A DNA stretch of 64,000 nt from Pseudoalteromonas viridis (GTDB taxonomy: Bacteria > Pseudomonadota > Gammaproteobacteria > Enterobacterales > Alteromonadaceae): NCBI RefSeq assembly GCF_017742995.1, contig NZ_CP072426.1, positions 806,001 through 870,000 on the forward strand, written 5' to 3'. Every line of letters begins with the position of its first letter. Position 1 is the stretch's first letter. Both the position numbers and the translations under genes were made by a program. The notes beneath the pieces are model-generated. The model worked only from the letters and a program-made list of their open reading frames with translations. It searched no databases and was not told where the DNA came from. Positions 8,641-17,875 of the stretch are shown here, one piece after another.

Positions 8641-9216
8641 ATGTTGACACAAATGACACTGCAAACAGACAAGGTGCGCCTCGCACCGCTGACACGAGAA
8701 CACCTGCCACACTTGCGCGGTTTTGGCGAACAAACCGAGCTGTGGACCTGGGTGCTGGATAATTACTGTCAAACGGATGAGAAACTCGTCCACTGGTTTG
8801 AACAAAGCGCACAGTTTGACCCCGATGTTCAGTTACCTCTGGTCATTATCGACCAGCAAAGCAATGCGGTGGCAGGCAGTACTCGCTTGTTCAGACTGCA
8901 CAAATCCAACCTGAGCGCGGAAATAGGCCATACATTTATTGGTCAACAATGGCAGCGCAGCCACATTAATACTCATGCCAAATATCTGCTGCTAAAACAT
9001 GCGTTTGAAACCCTGGGCCTGGTGCGCGTGCAGTTGCGCACACACGAACACAATCAGGCGTCGCGTGCAGCTATCACCCGACTGGGTGCACAGTTCGAAG
9101 GAGTCATATTAAAAGACCAACGCGTTGCGCCGAATGCATTTCGTAACACGGCCCAGTTTGCCATCACAGATGACATGTGGCCGCAGGTAAAAAACCAACT
9201 GGAGGGCTGGTTATGA
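8641..9216 (+). CDS. GNAT N-acetyltransferase, RimJ/RimL type
   Basis: A 191-aa protein with the RimL-like fold: an opening strand TDKVRLAPLTREHL, AEIGHTFIGQQWQRSHINTHAKYLLLKHAF (the acetyl-CoA site region) and RVQLRTHEHNQASRAAITRLGAQFEG (the conserved Asn/Ser-Arg-Ala/Lys-Gly segment of the family). The acceptor could be a small amine, an antibiotic or a protein N-terminus. It has GGAGTACAGACTT upstream and overlaps the next gene by 4 bp (ATGA). Pairing an acetyltransferase with a PaiB protein recalls Bacillus paiAB. Confidence 0.85.
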   Translation: MLTQMTLQTDKVRLAPLTREHLPHLRGFGEQTELWTWVLDNYCQTDEKLVHWFEQSAQFDPDVQLPLVIIDQQSNAVAGSTRLFRLHKSNLSAEIGHTFIGQQWQRSHINTHAKYLLLKHAFETLGLVRVQLRTHEHNQASRAAITRLGAQFEGVILKDQRVAPNAFRNTAQFAITDDMWPQVKNQLEGWL

Positions 9217-9827
9217 GCTATCCACGCAGCGCCTTTGCAGAGCAAAATAGCGAGCATCTGTGGCAACTGGTTGAGGACTATCCGCTCGCTACAGTGATCA
9301 CCTCAGAGCCGGACTGTCAGCTGGTGCATATGCCTTTGAGCCTGAACCAGGATAAAACCCAGTTGCTTGGCCATGCGAATCTGGCAAACCCGTTAACACA
9401 ACTGAAAAGCGCCCAGTTGCGGGTTCTGTTCAGAGGACCAGATGCCTATTTATCCCCGAGTCAGGTTGCCGGGATCATGTTGCCAACCTGGGATTACGCC
9501 ACCGTGCATATCAGCGGGCAACTTAGGGAGATCACACACCCGGACGATAAGTACGCGGCCATGCAGCGCCAGCTAAAGCAATTTGAATCCCCGGCCAATC
9601 CCTGGGAGATGTCCATGCTCAGTGAAAACCAGATTGCAAAGCTGTTTTCACAGCTGTTCTTTTTCAGCATAGAGATAACGTCAATGACCGGCACATTTAA
9701 ACTGAGCCAGAACAAAAATAACGACACCCGCCAGGCCATTGCACACCTGCTTGAAGCTCAGGGCAACCCGCTTAGTCGCTACTATCAGCAGAAAACAGGG
9801 TGTTCAGCGTCTCGGTCAGCGCAATAA
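9213..9827 (+). CDS. PaiB-family FMN-binding protein
   Basis: A 204-aa protein of the FMN-binding negative regulator family, PaiB-like: opening MSYPRSAFAEQNSEHLWQLVEDYPLATVIT, a flavin-binding split-barrel with LVHMPLSL, GHANLANPL and YLSPSQVAGIMLPTWDYATVH (the conserved P-x-W-[DN]-Y-x-x-V-H motif), then a helical tail. The start ATG lies in an ATGA overlap with the acetyltransferase stop, so the two are translationally coupled. Its 3' end overlaps the convergent serine-hydrolase gene by 56 bp. Confidence 0.88.
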   Translation: MSYPRSAFAEQNSEHLWQLVEDYPLATVITSEPDCQLVHMPLSLNQDKTQLLGHANLANPLTQLKSAQLRVLFRGPDAYLSPSQVAGIMLPTWDYATVHISGQLREITHPDDKYAAMQRQLKQFESPANPWEMSMLSENQIAKLFSQLFFFSIEITSMTGTFKLSQNKNNDTRQAIAHLLEAQGNPLSRYYQQKTGCSASRSAQ

Positions 9828-10988
9828 CGGGTTCATCGCACTCATCCTGAGCCCCACAGTTGGCGATCAGGCCGATCGCCACATCCTGATTGGCCAGGTA
9901 GACACTTTGCGTGATGTAACCAAATTCATTGCCGCCATGATGATATAAAACGCCGCCTTCATGCTTCTCAACCATCACGCCTAACCCATAAAACAGCGCT
10001 CCGTCCAAAAAGCGCGGCAACCACCAGGCTGTTTGTAAATACGCATCGCCAACCATATTGCGATGGATACGTTCATTTACAGGCTTTTCTTTAGCAACGA
10101 TGGCTTTGAGTAGCTTGGCCATATCCTGTGCACTGGATGCAACCGGCGCATCGGCCAGTGCCGTATTCACAATCAGCTGTTTTGTGTTGTAACGCTCACG
10201 GTATGGCAGCACAAAGTCGGGTTCCTCCATGTTAAAGAAATAACCAGATGCCACATCATCCGCCGCAACGTCATACCCTTTTACAAAGGTCTCAGTCAAA
10301 CCCAGCGGCTCAAGCACATGCTCGTGTAATAGTTGACCAAGAGGCTGTTTTAACTTGTTTTCGATCACTATGCCTGCCAGTACATAGCCAGAATTTGAAT
10401 AGGCAAAGCCCTCGCCCGGTTCAAAATAAGGCGGCTGATCCAGAACAAACCGCAGTGCAAACTTATTCCCTTTGCGATTCGCCTGCTGAGCCAGTTGCGC
10501 ACGTATAAAATCCAGCTCCCCCACATCATTGTATTCCACTATCCCTGCGCTGTGATTAAGCAGCTGACGCAGTGTCATAACTTCAAGATGCTGAATGCGT
10601 CCTGCCATATCTTCGGGCACCCAGGGCAATATCGACTCATCGAGACGTAGTAATTGTTTATCATCCAGTATAGCCACCAGCAAGCCAATCAGCTTTTTGC
10701 CTGCACTGCCATTGGGAATACGGGTCTGACTGGTCATGGGAGCCCGCGTCTGGAGGTCGGCATAGCCGGCGCTTGCAGCATAGCGGCCGCTGGGCGTGTC
10801 GATATAAACGCTCACGCCGGGAATAAAGTCCGATACTAAATCGGCCAATAAGAAATCTATCTGCCGGTGGCGCTCGCTTTCAGGCTGCTTGAGCTCACCC
10901 GGCGCTGCGTGTTGCGCCCCCCGCAACTGCTGACTAACCAGATCAGCATGGCAAGCCATACTCCAAGTTGCGCTGTTTTATTTCCCAT
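9772..10988 (-). CDS. Class C beta-lactamase-family serine hydrolase lipoprotein, apparent frameshift near N-terminus
   Basis: The body is a serine-hydrolase (S12/class C beta-lactamase) domain: SAGK carries the catalytic Ser and Lys (SxxK), AYSNSGY is the YxN motif and HHGGNEFGY the HxG-like motif. The main frame opens only at 10959, with no signal peptide. Starting at ATG 10988, after AAGGAAATTAACTG, another frame encodes a good lipoprotein signal (MGNKTAQLGVWLAMLI, then the lipobox VSSC). The two frames meet at a run of six G (10917-10922 as C); one more G would join them perfectly. This is either a real frameshift or slippage site, or a homopolymer sequencing error. Confidence 0.8.
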
Positions 10989-11159
10989 CAGTTAATTTCC
11001 TTTTCATTACTGCCACTACAAACTACTTTAAATTTCGGTACAAATACATACACTAAGTCATATATCGATTTACAGCATTTGATCCGGTATTACCAACTTC
11101 TCCTGATTGTGCTGCGCGTTTTGTTATGACTCAAGGCGCAAATTAAAGGACAAGCGCTC

Positions 11160-11684
11160 ATGAATAAGAATCACCAACACACCTATGAGATCCGCCGTGC
11201 AACTGCACAGGATTGCGCTAAGTTGGCCGAGCTGGCTGCGGATGTTTGGCTGGATACTTATGCCACCGACGGGATTAAGCCGGAATATACCGAGTACGCC
11301 AACAGCACCTTTACCACGGCTTATTTTCAGTCCTTGCTTGAACACCCGACCTACCGGCTGCTTGTCAGTGAGCAAGCTGACGTGTTACAGGGCTTTGTGC
11401 TGATCAATCTTGGCGCTCAGTATCGGACACCAGATAATGGCTATGAAGTTGACAAACTCTACGTGCATAAGTCCTATCAGGGGATGGGGGTTGGACGAGC
11501 ATTGCTGAGCCAAGTTGCCCGCCTCTATGGCACGCCAATGTGGCTTTACACCTGGACAGAAAACGCAGCCAATCAGTTTTATAGCAGGCTGGGCGCCCAG
11601 CAGATTGGGACACTCAGTTTTGAGGCATTCGGCAGTACAATCAATAATAACGTCTATAAAATAACCTCAGAGAATTTGCAATAA
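11160..11684 (+). CDS. GNAT N-acetyltransferase
   Basis: A 174-aa single-domain acetyltransferase. It opens with YEIRRATAQDCAKLAELAADVW. The acetyl-CoA pyrophosphate loop is VHKSYQGMGVGRALLSQVARL (the Q/R-x-x-G-x-G/A motif), preceded by the strand YEVDKLYVH. A C-terminal strand, NQFYSRLGAQQIGTLSF, matches the usual FYxRxGF ending of GNAT enzymes. AAAGGACAAGCGCTC precedes the ATG. It stands alone between two minus-strand genes; the substrate is unknown. Confidence 0.87.
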   Translation: MNKNHQHTYEIRRATAQDCAKLAELAADVWLDTYATDGIKPEYTEYANSTFTTAYFQSLLEHPTYRLLVSEQADVLQGFVLINLGAQYRTPDNGYEVDKLYVHKSYQGMGVGRALLSQVARLYGTPMWLYTWTENAANQFYSRLGAQQIGTLSFEAFGSTINNNVYKITSENLQ

Positions 11685-11710
11685 AGCAGGAGGGCCAGAG
11701 CCCTCCTGCT
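11685..11710 (-). terminator. Hairpin terminator between convergent genes
   Basis: A perfect 10-bp stem AGCAGGAGGG/CCCTCCTGCT with a 6-nt loop lies between the convergent genes ending at 11684 and 11730. On the minus strand it is followed by TTTATT, so it best serves the lipoprotein gene; it may also stop the plus-strand gene. Confidence 0.7.
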
Positions 11711-11729
11711 ACCGAGTTATTCCGATTCG

Positions 11730-14336
11730 TTACTGCCGGTGTGCTACTCCGGCACGGTAAAACTTAGCCAGGTGAGATTGCAAACGCTGTATGTTTGAAC
11801 CATCGCTGTAATGGCCGTCTTCAGCATTCGCAAGTGCCACAACCCCAGTTTTAGTGTAAGGGTTGTAACTCATTATGGTATGAGTACCCGGATCGCCCCC
11901 ATCATGACCCACAAACGGGCCCTGCCAGAACCAAAACAGCCCCTGGGTGTCCATCCAGTATGTGGGGACGTCTGTTTGCACCGACAGCATAGTGGCGACA
12001 CTTTGCTCGCTCAGCACGCTGACATTATCCAGTGTGCCACCCTGACTGATGGCAATTAACAACCGCGCCAGATCGTGCGCTGATGAATTCAGATCGCCGT
12101 CAAAAAAAGTCGGGTAGCTGAACTCAGGCACATACTGCGCAACCCCTTCAGCATCTATTGTATACTGAGGCGTTTTTGGATTATCTTCTGGTAATTGAGT
12201 GTGATCCCAATGGGTGTTGTTCATTCCCAGCGGCGCAAACAAGTGCTGCTGCATATGATCCACCAGGCTGATACCCAGTTGATGCTCCACGGCATACCCT
12301 GCCAGGCCCGCGCCCACATTGCTGTAGTTGTGCACACTGCCCGCAGGTAAGCTGCCTTCCCCTATAAATACGTCTTCACTGTAGTATTGGCCATCTGGTA
12401 ATAAGTAAGCCTGATAGAACTCAGTAGAGTCTGTCAGCGTGGTCTCTTCACAACTCTCACGCCCGCCCCGAGCATATAAAGACAGGTTGGTACCGTGAAT
12501 ATAGTAGCTGCAATTGTATTGCGCTGTGTCTGCGATTCCTGAGGTGTGCGTCACTAAATGCCGCAGCAGAATATCGCGCTCATTATTTGGCGGGGCAAGC
12601 TCAAATGGCAAGTTCATTTCAGACAGTGGTGTATCCAGACTCAGCCGGCCTTGTTCAATCAACTGCATGATGGCGACTCCCATGACCGCTTTGCTGGTTG
12701 AGCCAACATTCATTGGCGCGTGCACTGTCATGGCCTGCTCGGTCTCCAGATTTGCAATACCGTAGCCTTTTTCAAAGACGATCTGGCCGTCTTTAATCAC
12801 CGCCACAGCAACACCGGGAATAGCCATATCGGCCAGCTCCTCAGTGAACCCCTGATCTACGGCGTCGAAACTGTGGCCTCTGTCGGGCACGCCACCGAGC
12901 TGTGCTATAGCATAATCAAGCACATTATCGGATGCCCACTCGAGTTCTTTTCTGGCATAGACAGGAAGCTCGATATCAGGCATAACACCTGCGGCTTCAA
13001 GCGCCACATTGTTAAGATCGGAATAGCTTTGATGGCTCAGCGACCCTGTCCAGCCATTAGGCAACGTAAAGTCCAAAGCATCTGACACCGCACCATTGGT
13101 CGCACCACCAATCAGGGTCACATGGGGCAAAGATTTAAGTGCCTGGGTCAGGACTTCACCGGCGCTGTAAGCCAGCTCGCCAGTGAGCACATAAACGGGC
13201 TTGGTGTAAGCCTGATCGGGCGCGGCTTGCAAAGTTAGCGCCTGTTTCTCCTGTTGGTAGTCGCTATTGTCGATCTGCTTATAGGCCACGGTTTGTGCCT
13301 GATCGTTAAAAAATCGTGCAATCTCCAGCGAGACGCCATCAAATCCGCCGTCGTTTACCCTTAAATCAATGATGATGCCGTCGCTGTCTGCAAGGTCTTT
13401 CATCACCTCACGCATTAACGTTTGGGTATCTTCAATATCTTGCTTTGCTTGCGAAATAACTGCCAAGAAATCGTCTGCCTCCGTCTCTTCATTCGCCAGC
13501 ATGGCAGACTCACGGTCAATTCGAATATAGCCCAGGTTGCCTGCCACTTTGCCCCAGCCAAGGGCGTTGCTGTCCGGGTATCTCGTCAGCTTTTTATCCG
13601 TCAGATACAAGTCGGTCAGTCTCGCAAATTCACTGAGCTGTTCGTCGTAAGCCTTACCAATATGCGCTTCCCATTCGTCGGCATAGCGCAACTGCATCAG
13701 CCAGGCTAAATCCTCGTACAGCGCCGTGCTGCCTTCACCTGATACCTCAAAACGCTTGCTATCCGTCAGTGATATATGCGCATCATCAAAGTCTTCAAGC
13801 ATGGCTTCAAAAACACTTGCAAGCTGCTCTGGTGAAGTATCTGCATTGATCTGCGGCCGGTAAGCTGCATAAGCCGCCTGCCAGTCAATGTCTCTAAGCG
13901 CAAAAAACGCATAATAATCGTTAAACATATGCCAGAGATACTCGAAGTTTGCCTCCGGATCGTCACCGCTCAGGCGGTTTTTAGGCAGACACTGCTCGCG
14001 CATTTCGGCTTGCTTTGTGAACACCCAGTCATTGGTTGCGTGAGTAGTTAACGTCAATGTATTTTTATCACTTTCGAGGAACTGGTCTAACGCATCCAGC
14101 TCTTTGTACGGATGCGCTTCAATCTGCACACAGCCATGGCTGTTGTACTGAAAACGGCGTAAATGATCGGTATCGAACTGCCACAGGTTACCTGTGCCCT
14201 GCTGCACCCACACACCCCGATGCTTTGCAAGCGCATGATCGTCACTGCTGTTGCCACACCCTGCGAGCAACACAGCCGCACTGATCAGGCTCAGTGCCAT
14301 CCATCCTGATTTTTTCTTACCCTTTAAGTCAAACAT
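11730..14336 (-). CDS. Lipoprotein fusing an S41-type peptidase domain to a beta-lactamase-family serine hydrolase
   Basis: An 868-aa lipoprotein (signal and lipobox LLAGC, lipidated C27). Residues about 125-470 resemble S41 C-terminal-processing/Tricorn-like peptidases: DFDDAHISL, GNLGYIRID, GIIIDLRVNDGG and LTGELAYSAGE, where Ser391 is the expected nucleophile, then GGATNGAVSDA. Residues about 490-868 form an S12 beta-lactamase-family domain with SxxK (STSK, 546-549), YSN (671-673) and a C-terminal HDGG motif. Both active sites look intact, giving two serine hydrolases on one periplasmic lipoprotein. The start at 14336 has AAAAGGACGAAGG; longer readings lack a signal. Substrates unknown; peptides or cell-wall fragments are plausible. 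Confidence 0.85.
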   Translation of the reverse strand: MFDLKGKKKSGWMALSLISAAVLLAGCGNSSDDHALAKHRGVWVQQGTGNLWQFDTDHLRRFQYNSHGCVQIEAHPYKELDALDQFLESDKNTLTLTTHATNDWVFTKQAEMREQCLPKNRLSGDDPEANFEYLWHMFNDYYAFFALRDIDWQAAYAAYRPQINADTSPEQLASVFEAMLEDFDDAHISLTDSKRFEVSGEGSTALYEDLAWLMQLRYADEWEAHIGKAYDEQLSEFARLTDLYLTDKKLTRYPDSNALGWGKVAGNLGYIRIDRESAMLANEETEADDFLAVISQAKQDIEDTQTLMREVMKDLADSDGIIIDLRVNDGGFDGVSLEIARFFNDQAQTVAYKQIDNSDYQQEKQALTLQAAPDQAYTKPVYVLTGELAYSAGEVLTQALKSLPHVTLIGGATNGAVSDALDFTLPNGWTGSLSHQSYSDLNNVALEAAGVMPDIELPVYARKELEWASDNVLDYAIAQLGGVPDRGHSFDAVDQGFTEELADMAIPGVAVAVIKDGQIVFEKGYGIANLETEQAMTVHAPMNVGSTSKAVMGVAIMQLIEQGRLSLDTPLSEMNLPFELAPPNNERDILLRHLVTHTSGIADTAQYNCSYYIHGTNLSLYARGGRESCEETTLTDSTEFYQAYLLPDGQYYSEDVFIGEGSLPAGSVHNYSNVGAGLAGYAVEHQLGISLVDHMQQHLFAPLGMNNTHWDHTQLPEDNPKTPQYTIDAEGVAQYVPEFSYPTFFDGDLNSSAHDLARLLIAISQGGTLDNVSVLSEQSVATMLSVQTDVPTYWMDTQGLFWFWQGPFVGHDGGDPGTHTIMSYNPYTKTGVVALANAEDGHYSDGSNIQRLQSHLAKFYRAGVAHRQ

Positions 14337-14525
14337 ACCTTCGTCCTTTTCCATTTGATAATGTTCCGGCCCAGACAACCTGAGCAGGTCCCGATAAGGA
14401 GACTTAAGGCTAGATGAATGCGTTGCTCGATTCTGTAGTATGCTTATTTGAGTTTGTTGGTTCCTGTGGCGAACTGTCAGCAAGTGTGGCTAACTGTGGG
14501 ATTATGGCCTTTTCAAGACCGTGTG

Positions 14526-14540
14526 TATGGCATTGCCATA
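14526..14540. promoter_or_regulatory. Perfect 15-bp palindrome in intergenic region
   Basis: TATGGCA-T-TGCCATA lies 19-33 bp beyond the stop codon of the ABC permease and about 190 bp upstream of the lipoprotein start. It could be an operator for the lipoprotein gene or part of a 3' hairpin; the single-base centre favours a protein-binding site. Confidence 0.35.
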
Positions 14541-14558
14541 ACCCCAGGCTAGTGTGCT

Positions 14559-17087
14559 TTACACGCCTTCTTTTAATAACCCCATGCTACTTTGGCACAG
14601 CTGTTTGCGGCTGAGTAAAATGCCACTGATTGCCACCACCAGCGCGATGGCCAGCGCATGTACAAGCATCAACAGCACACTACCCGGGTAAGACATGGCT
14701 AGATTCTGCCGATAAAATGCGTCGATAAAGCTATAAATTGCCCCGAGTGCGCACAAGGCCGGGATCATAGTCACTATTAACCATTCAATGGTGAGGATCT
14801 TCAAGCCCTGTGCGGGTGACAGGCCAAAGCTCAGTAGCAAGCCATTACGAGCCTGATCTTTTTTCATGTGGGTCTGAACAGCGGCTACCATCAGCAGGTT
14901 ACTAAGCAGCGCGATAAATACGCCGTAACTGATCACCAATCCAATCAATACCTGAACTTGCGTGCGGATCTTCTCCAGCAAAGCATCCACTGTCACCAGG
15001 CGTAGCTGAGGGTGCGCACGCCACAACTCACCAATAGCCTCAACGCCTTGCGCATCAAGCGCAATACTGCCCATATGGTAGATTGGCTCCAGCAAACTGG
15101 GCGCGCCGTTTTGCTGGAGCACAAACCAAAAGGTGACTGAGCTGCCACCGGGTTTAAACTGATGAACCGCTGTGATCCTAACCTCAATGGCTTCATTGCC
15201 AACAAAAAACTGCACGGTATCACCCAGCGCCAGTGCCATTTCAACAAATACTTCGTGGTCAACAGAAACGCCAACCCGGGATGAACTGACAGGCCAGGTG
15301 CCCTCTGTGATCCGGACATTGTCTGGCGCTTGAGTACGCCAATGCAGATTAACGGGCTGCATCAAACGACGCAGGGTATCGCTGGGCTGCACGTCTCGAT
15401 CTTGCAGTGCGGTGCCGTTAATGTGCGTTACCTGAGCCAGCTGAAATGACTTCATCTCTTTGATGCTGCCCTGGTGGCGCGCCACAAAAGACGCAAGCGC
15501 TTGTTTTTGTTCATCATCGGCCCTGCTGACAAACACATTACCCTGATTCTGATAAAGGTAAAGTTCCAGCATATTGGTCACATCCCGCCCCATACTGATA
15601 CACAGTAAGAGTAAGGTGACGCTCAGGCCCAGCGCCGTCATTTGCACCAGTTTCACCGACATACGTTTGCGTAGCAGCAGTACGCCAAAGCGCGCCAGGG
15701 TCCAGGACTTTGGCATCAGATACGCCCCAAAGCGAAGCACCAGCCAGGTAATAGCGAGCACCAGCAATACACAGATACCCAGTCCGCCCAATAACATACC
15801 ACTGAGTAACCAGTTGTCGGTGTAATAGAGTACCAGGGCTATCAGCAGGACTGCCGGGCTCAGCATTGCCAGCCAATGCCAGCGCCCTTGCTCTGTGCGT
15901 TGCGCCAGTAGCAGGCGAATATCCCCTTGTAGCAATGACAGCCATACAGGCAGAGCAATAAAAAAGTAGACGGTGACGGCCAAAGTGCAGGCAGCCAGCA
16001 GATCTTGCCACTGCCATTGCAGGGCAAAACCTTCGATATACCCCTGCGCCAGATGGCTGACCCCGTAGCCTGCCAGTAACGCTAGCACCAGCGCCGGCAG
16101 TAAGCTCAGTAGCAGGATCATCACCCCGCCGTGGATTGCCAGCAAGGGCAACCAATTGCGTGGCATGCCACAGGCCAGCATCACCGACACGCTTTTTTTC
16201 AGGGGCTGAGTTTGCACCTGACTGCACAACCACAGGATCAACACGCTGAGTAACACGATGATCATACTCAGCAGCCCGAGAAAGTTCTGCACCCGTGCCC
16301 AGACTTTGGCCAGAGGATAGTTATTCAGGGATTTACTGATCACCTGCGCTGTGGGTGAAGCCGACTGAAACTGGGATATGCTGCTTTGAGGCAAAACATT
16401 ATGCAGCATCAGTGCTCTGTTCAGGTGCGGCGTCAATTTGGCTGCGCCCAGGCTGGACTCAGACACCATGGCGCGCATATCACTGCCAAGTCCTTCAAGC
16501 ACTCGATCTGGCTCTAACAACAACAAGGCTGCGACGCGCAGTTGTGTTTCGCCAAGTGTTATGGTGTCGCCCAGCTCTGCCGCCAGTGCTGCGGCTAGCC
16601 TGGGCTCCAGCCAGATCTCCCCGGGCTGCGGCCCTGCTTGAACAGGCTTTGTATTAAGCCCTTTACTGAGACTGATATGAATATCCCCCTGCAACGGATA
16701 GTCATTATCAACGGCTTTAAGCAGCACCTGCTGATGCCGACTCCGGTGGCTCACAGTAACGTGATACTGAGATTGCAAGCTGTAAGCCCGGCTATGCGTG
16801 CGGAACCACTCGAGTTCAGATTGCTGCCATTCTCGCCTTACAGTAACTTGTGTATCTGCGCCCAACGTGGCTTGCAGATTGTGCGCCAGGAACCGCTCAA
16901 TCCCCTGGCCCAGCAGGCTGCTGAACAGTAAGTAAAAGAACAACAGGCACAGCGCGCACAGCGTCAGCCAGTATTTGCCTTGCAGCACCTGGCGCCACAG
17001 CACGGTGGTAAAAACAATCAACGCGTTGTAAGGTGTTAGCGTGTGAAGGCATTCAGAGCCACAGCGCCGGGTGTGTGCTAATGACAT
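14559..17087 (-). CDS. ABC transporter permease, FtsX/YbbP type
   Basis: An 842-aa permease with two FtsX-like repeats. There is an N-terminal helix (about 35-57), a periplasmic domain, helices near 270-400, a central hydrophobic block (about 405-460), a second periplasmic domain and C-terminal helices (about 715-830). The FtsX-like loop THMKKDQARNGLLLSFGLSPAQGLKIL precedes the last helices. The layout matches the large YbbP-type permeases that pair with a LolD-like ATPase. It overlaps the ATPase gene by 10 bp (ATG at 17087, ATPase stop at 17078), implying coupling. No adaptor gene adjoins. Likely role: handling of lipids, lipoproteins or export intermediates. Confidence 0.85.
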   Translation of the reverse strand: MSLAHTRRCGSECLHTLTPYNALIVFTTVLWRQVLQGKYWLTLCALCLLFFYLLFSSLLGQGIERFLAHNLQATLGADTQVTVRREWQQSELEWFRTHSRAYSLQSQYHVTVSHRSRHQQVLLKAVDNDYPLQGDIHISLSKGLNTKPVQAGPQPGEIWLEPRLAAALAAELGDTITLGETQLRVAALLLLEPDRVLEGLGSDMRAMVSESSLGAAKLTPHLNRALMLHNVLPQSSISQFQSASPTAQVISKSLNNYPLAKVWARVQNFLGLLSMIIVLLSVLILWLCSQVQTQPLKKSVSVMLACGMPRNWLPLLAIHGGVMILLLSLLPALVLALLAGYGVSHLAQGYIEGFALQWQWQDLLAACTLAVTVYFFIALPVWLSLLQGDIRLLLAQRTEQGRWHWLAMLSPAVLLIALVLYYTDNWLLSGMLLGGLGICVLLVLAITWLVLRFGAYLMPKSWTLARFGVLLLRKRMSVKLVQMTALGLSVTLLLLCISMGRDVTNMLELYLYQNQGNVFVSRADDEQKQALASFVARHQGSIKEMKSFQLAQVTHINGTALQDRDVQPSDTLRRLMQPVNLHWRTQAPDNVRITEGTWPVSSSRVGVSVDHEVFVEMALALGDTVQFFVGNEAIEVRITAVHQFKPGGSSVTFWFVLQQNGAPSLLEPIYHMGSIALDAQGVEAIGELWRAHPQLRLVTVDALLEKIRTQVQVLIGLVISYGVFIALLSNLLMVAAVQTHMKKDQARNGLLLSFGLSPAQGLKILTIEWLIVTMIPALCALGAIYSFIDAFYRQNLAMSYPGSVLLMLVHALAIALVVAISGILLSRKQLCQSSMGLLKEGV

Positions 17088-17740
17088 AACATCAGCCTCC
17101 CCTGGCTCAAACGATAAGCCTTGTCCATCCGTCTTGCCAGTGTCATATCGTGCGTCACCAGCAGCATAGCTGCGCCACTTTCTCTGGCACCTCTGAGCAT
17201 CAGACTCATCACATGCTCGGCGGTGGTTTCATCCAGATTGCCCGTGGGTTCGTCTGCAAACAGTATTTGCGGACTCACACACAAAGCACGAGCAATCGCC
17301 ACTCGTTGCTGCTCACCGCCGCTTAACTGACTAATGCTGTCTTTGAGCCGCTCGGCCAGTCCCATTTGTGTTAGCCAGTCAGCCGCTTTGTGCTCAGCAT
17401 CCCGCTCGCCTCTGAGCTGCAAAGGCAGGGCCACATTCTCCAGCGCATTTAACTCAGGTAAGAGGTGAAACTGCTGAAACACAAAGCCACTTTGAGCCAG
17501 TATCCCGGCGGGAGGCAGTGTCTGATTATCGCGTCGATAACACACCTGCCCGGACTGATAATGCGTCAGCCCGGCCAGTAATGACAGTAAAGTCGACTTA
17601 CCACACCCCGAAGCCCCGACAATGGCGATGTGCTCGCCTGCTTCCAGGCGCAAGTCCAAATTATCAAGCAACGTCAGGTGCGAACCATTACGCAGTTTGA
17701 TAGTGTGTGAAAGGCCACTGACCTCAAGTGACAAAGCCAT
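17078..17740 (-). CDS. ABC transporter ATP-binding protein, LolD/YbbA type
   Basis: A 220-aa ATPase with Walker [10 protein letters not shown] (42-50), Q-loop [12 protein letters not shown], signature LSGGEQQR, Walker B ILFADEP then TGNLDE, and H-loop LLVTHD. It partners the overlapping YbbP-like permease. I chose the ATG at 17740, with GAGGGATTCAGAC upstream, over a TTG start at 17755. It is separated by 135 bp from the preceding kinase gene, so it may have its own promoter. Confidence 0.93.
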   Translation of the reverse strand: MALSLEVSGLSHTIKLRNGSHLTLLDNLDLRLEAGEHIAIVGASGCGKSTLLSLLAGLTHYQSGQVCYRRDNQTLPPAGILAQSGFVFQQFHLLPELNALENVALPLQLRGERDAEHKAADWLTQMGLAERLKDSISQLSGGEQQRVAIARALCVSPQILFADEPTGNLDETTAEHVMSLMLRGARESGAAMLLVTHDMTLARRMDKAYRLSQGRLMLCH

Positions 17741-17875
17741 GTCTGAATCCCTCAATAAATTATCGAGGGTTCAGCATGTGCTATACATTGTGAAATGCGT
17801 GTGAAACGCTCAAAGTTGCGATATAAACAGCGTCTGGACGACCCTGTTCCGCCATTTATTAGTGGCAAAGACCAG

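Noticed and set aside
15538..16233. 231-aa minus-strand frame inside the YbbP-like permease
   Set aside because: It is a shadow frame of the permease on the same strand, with unnatural Arg/Gly/Ala composition and no start signal.
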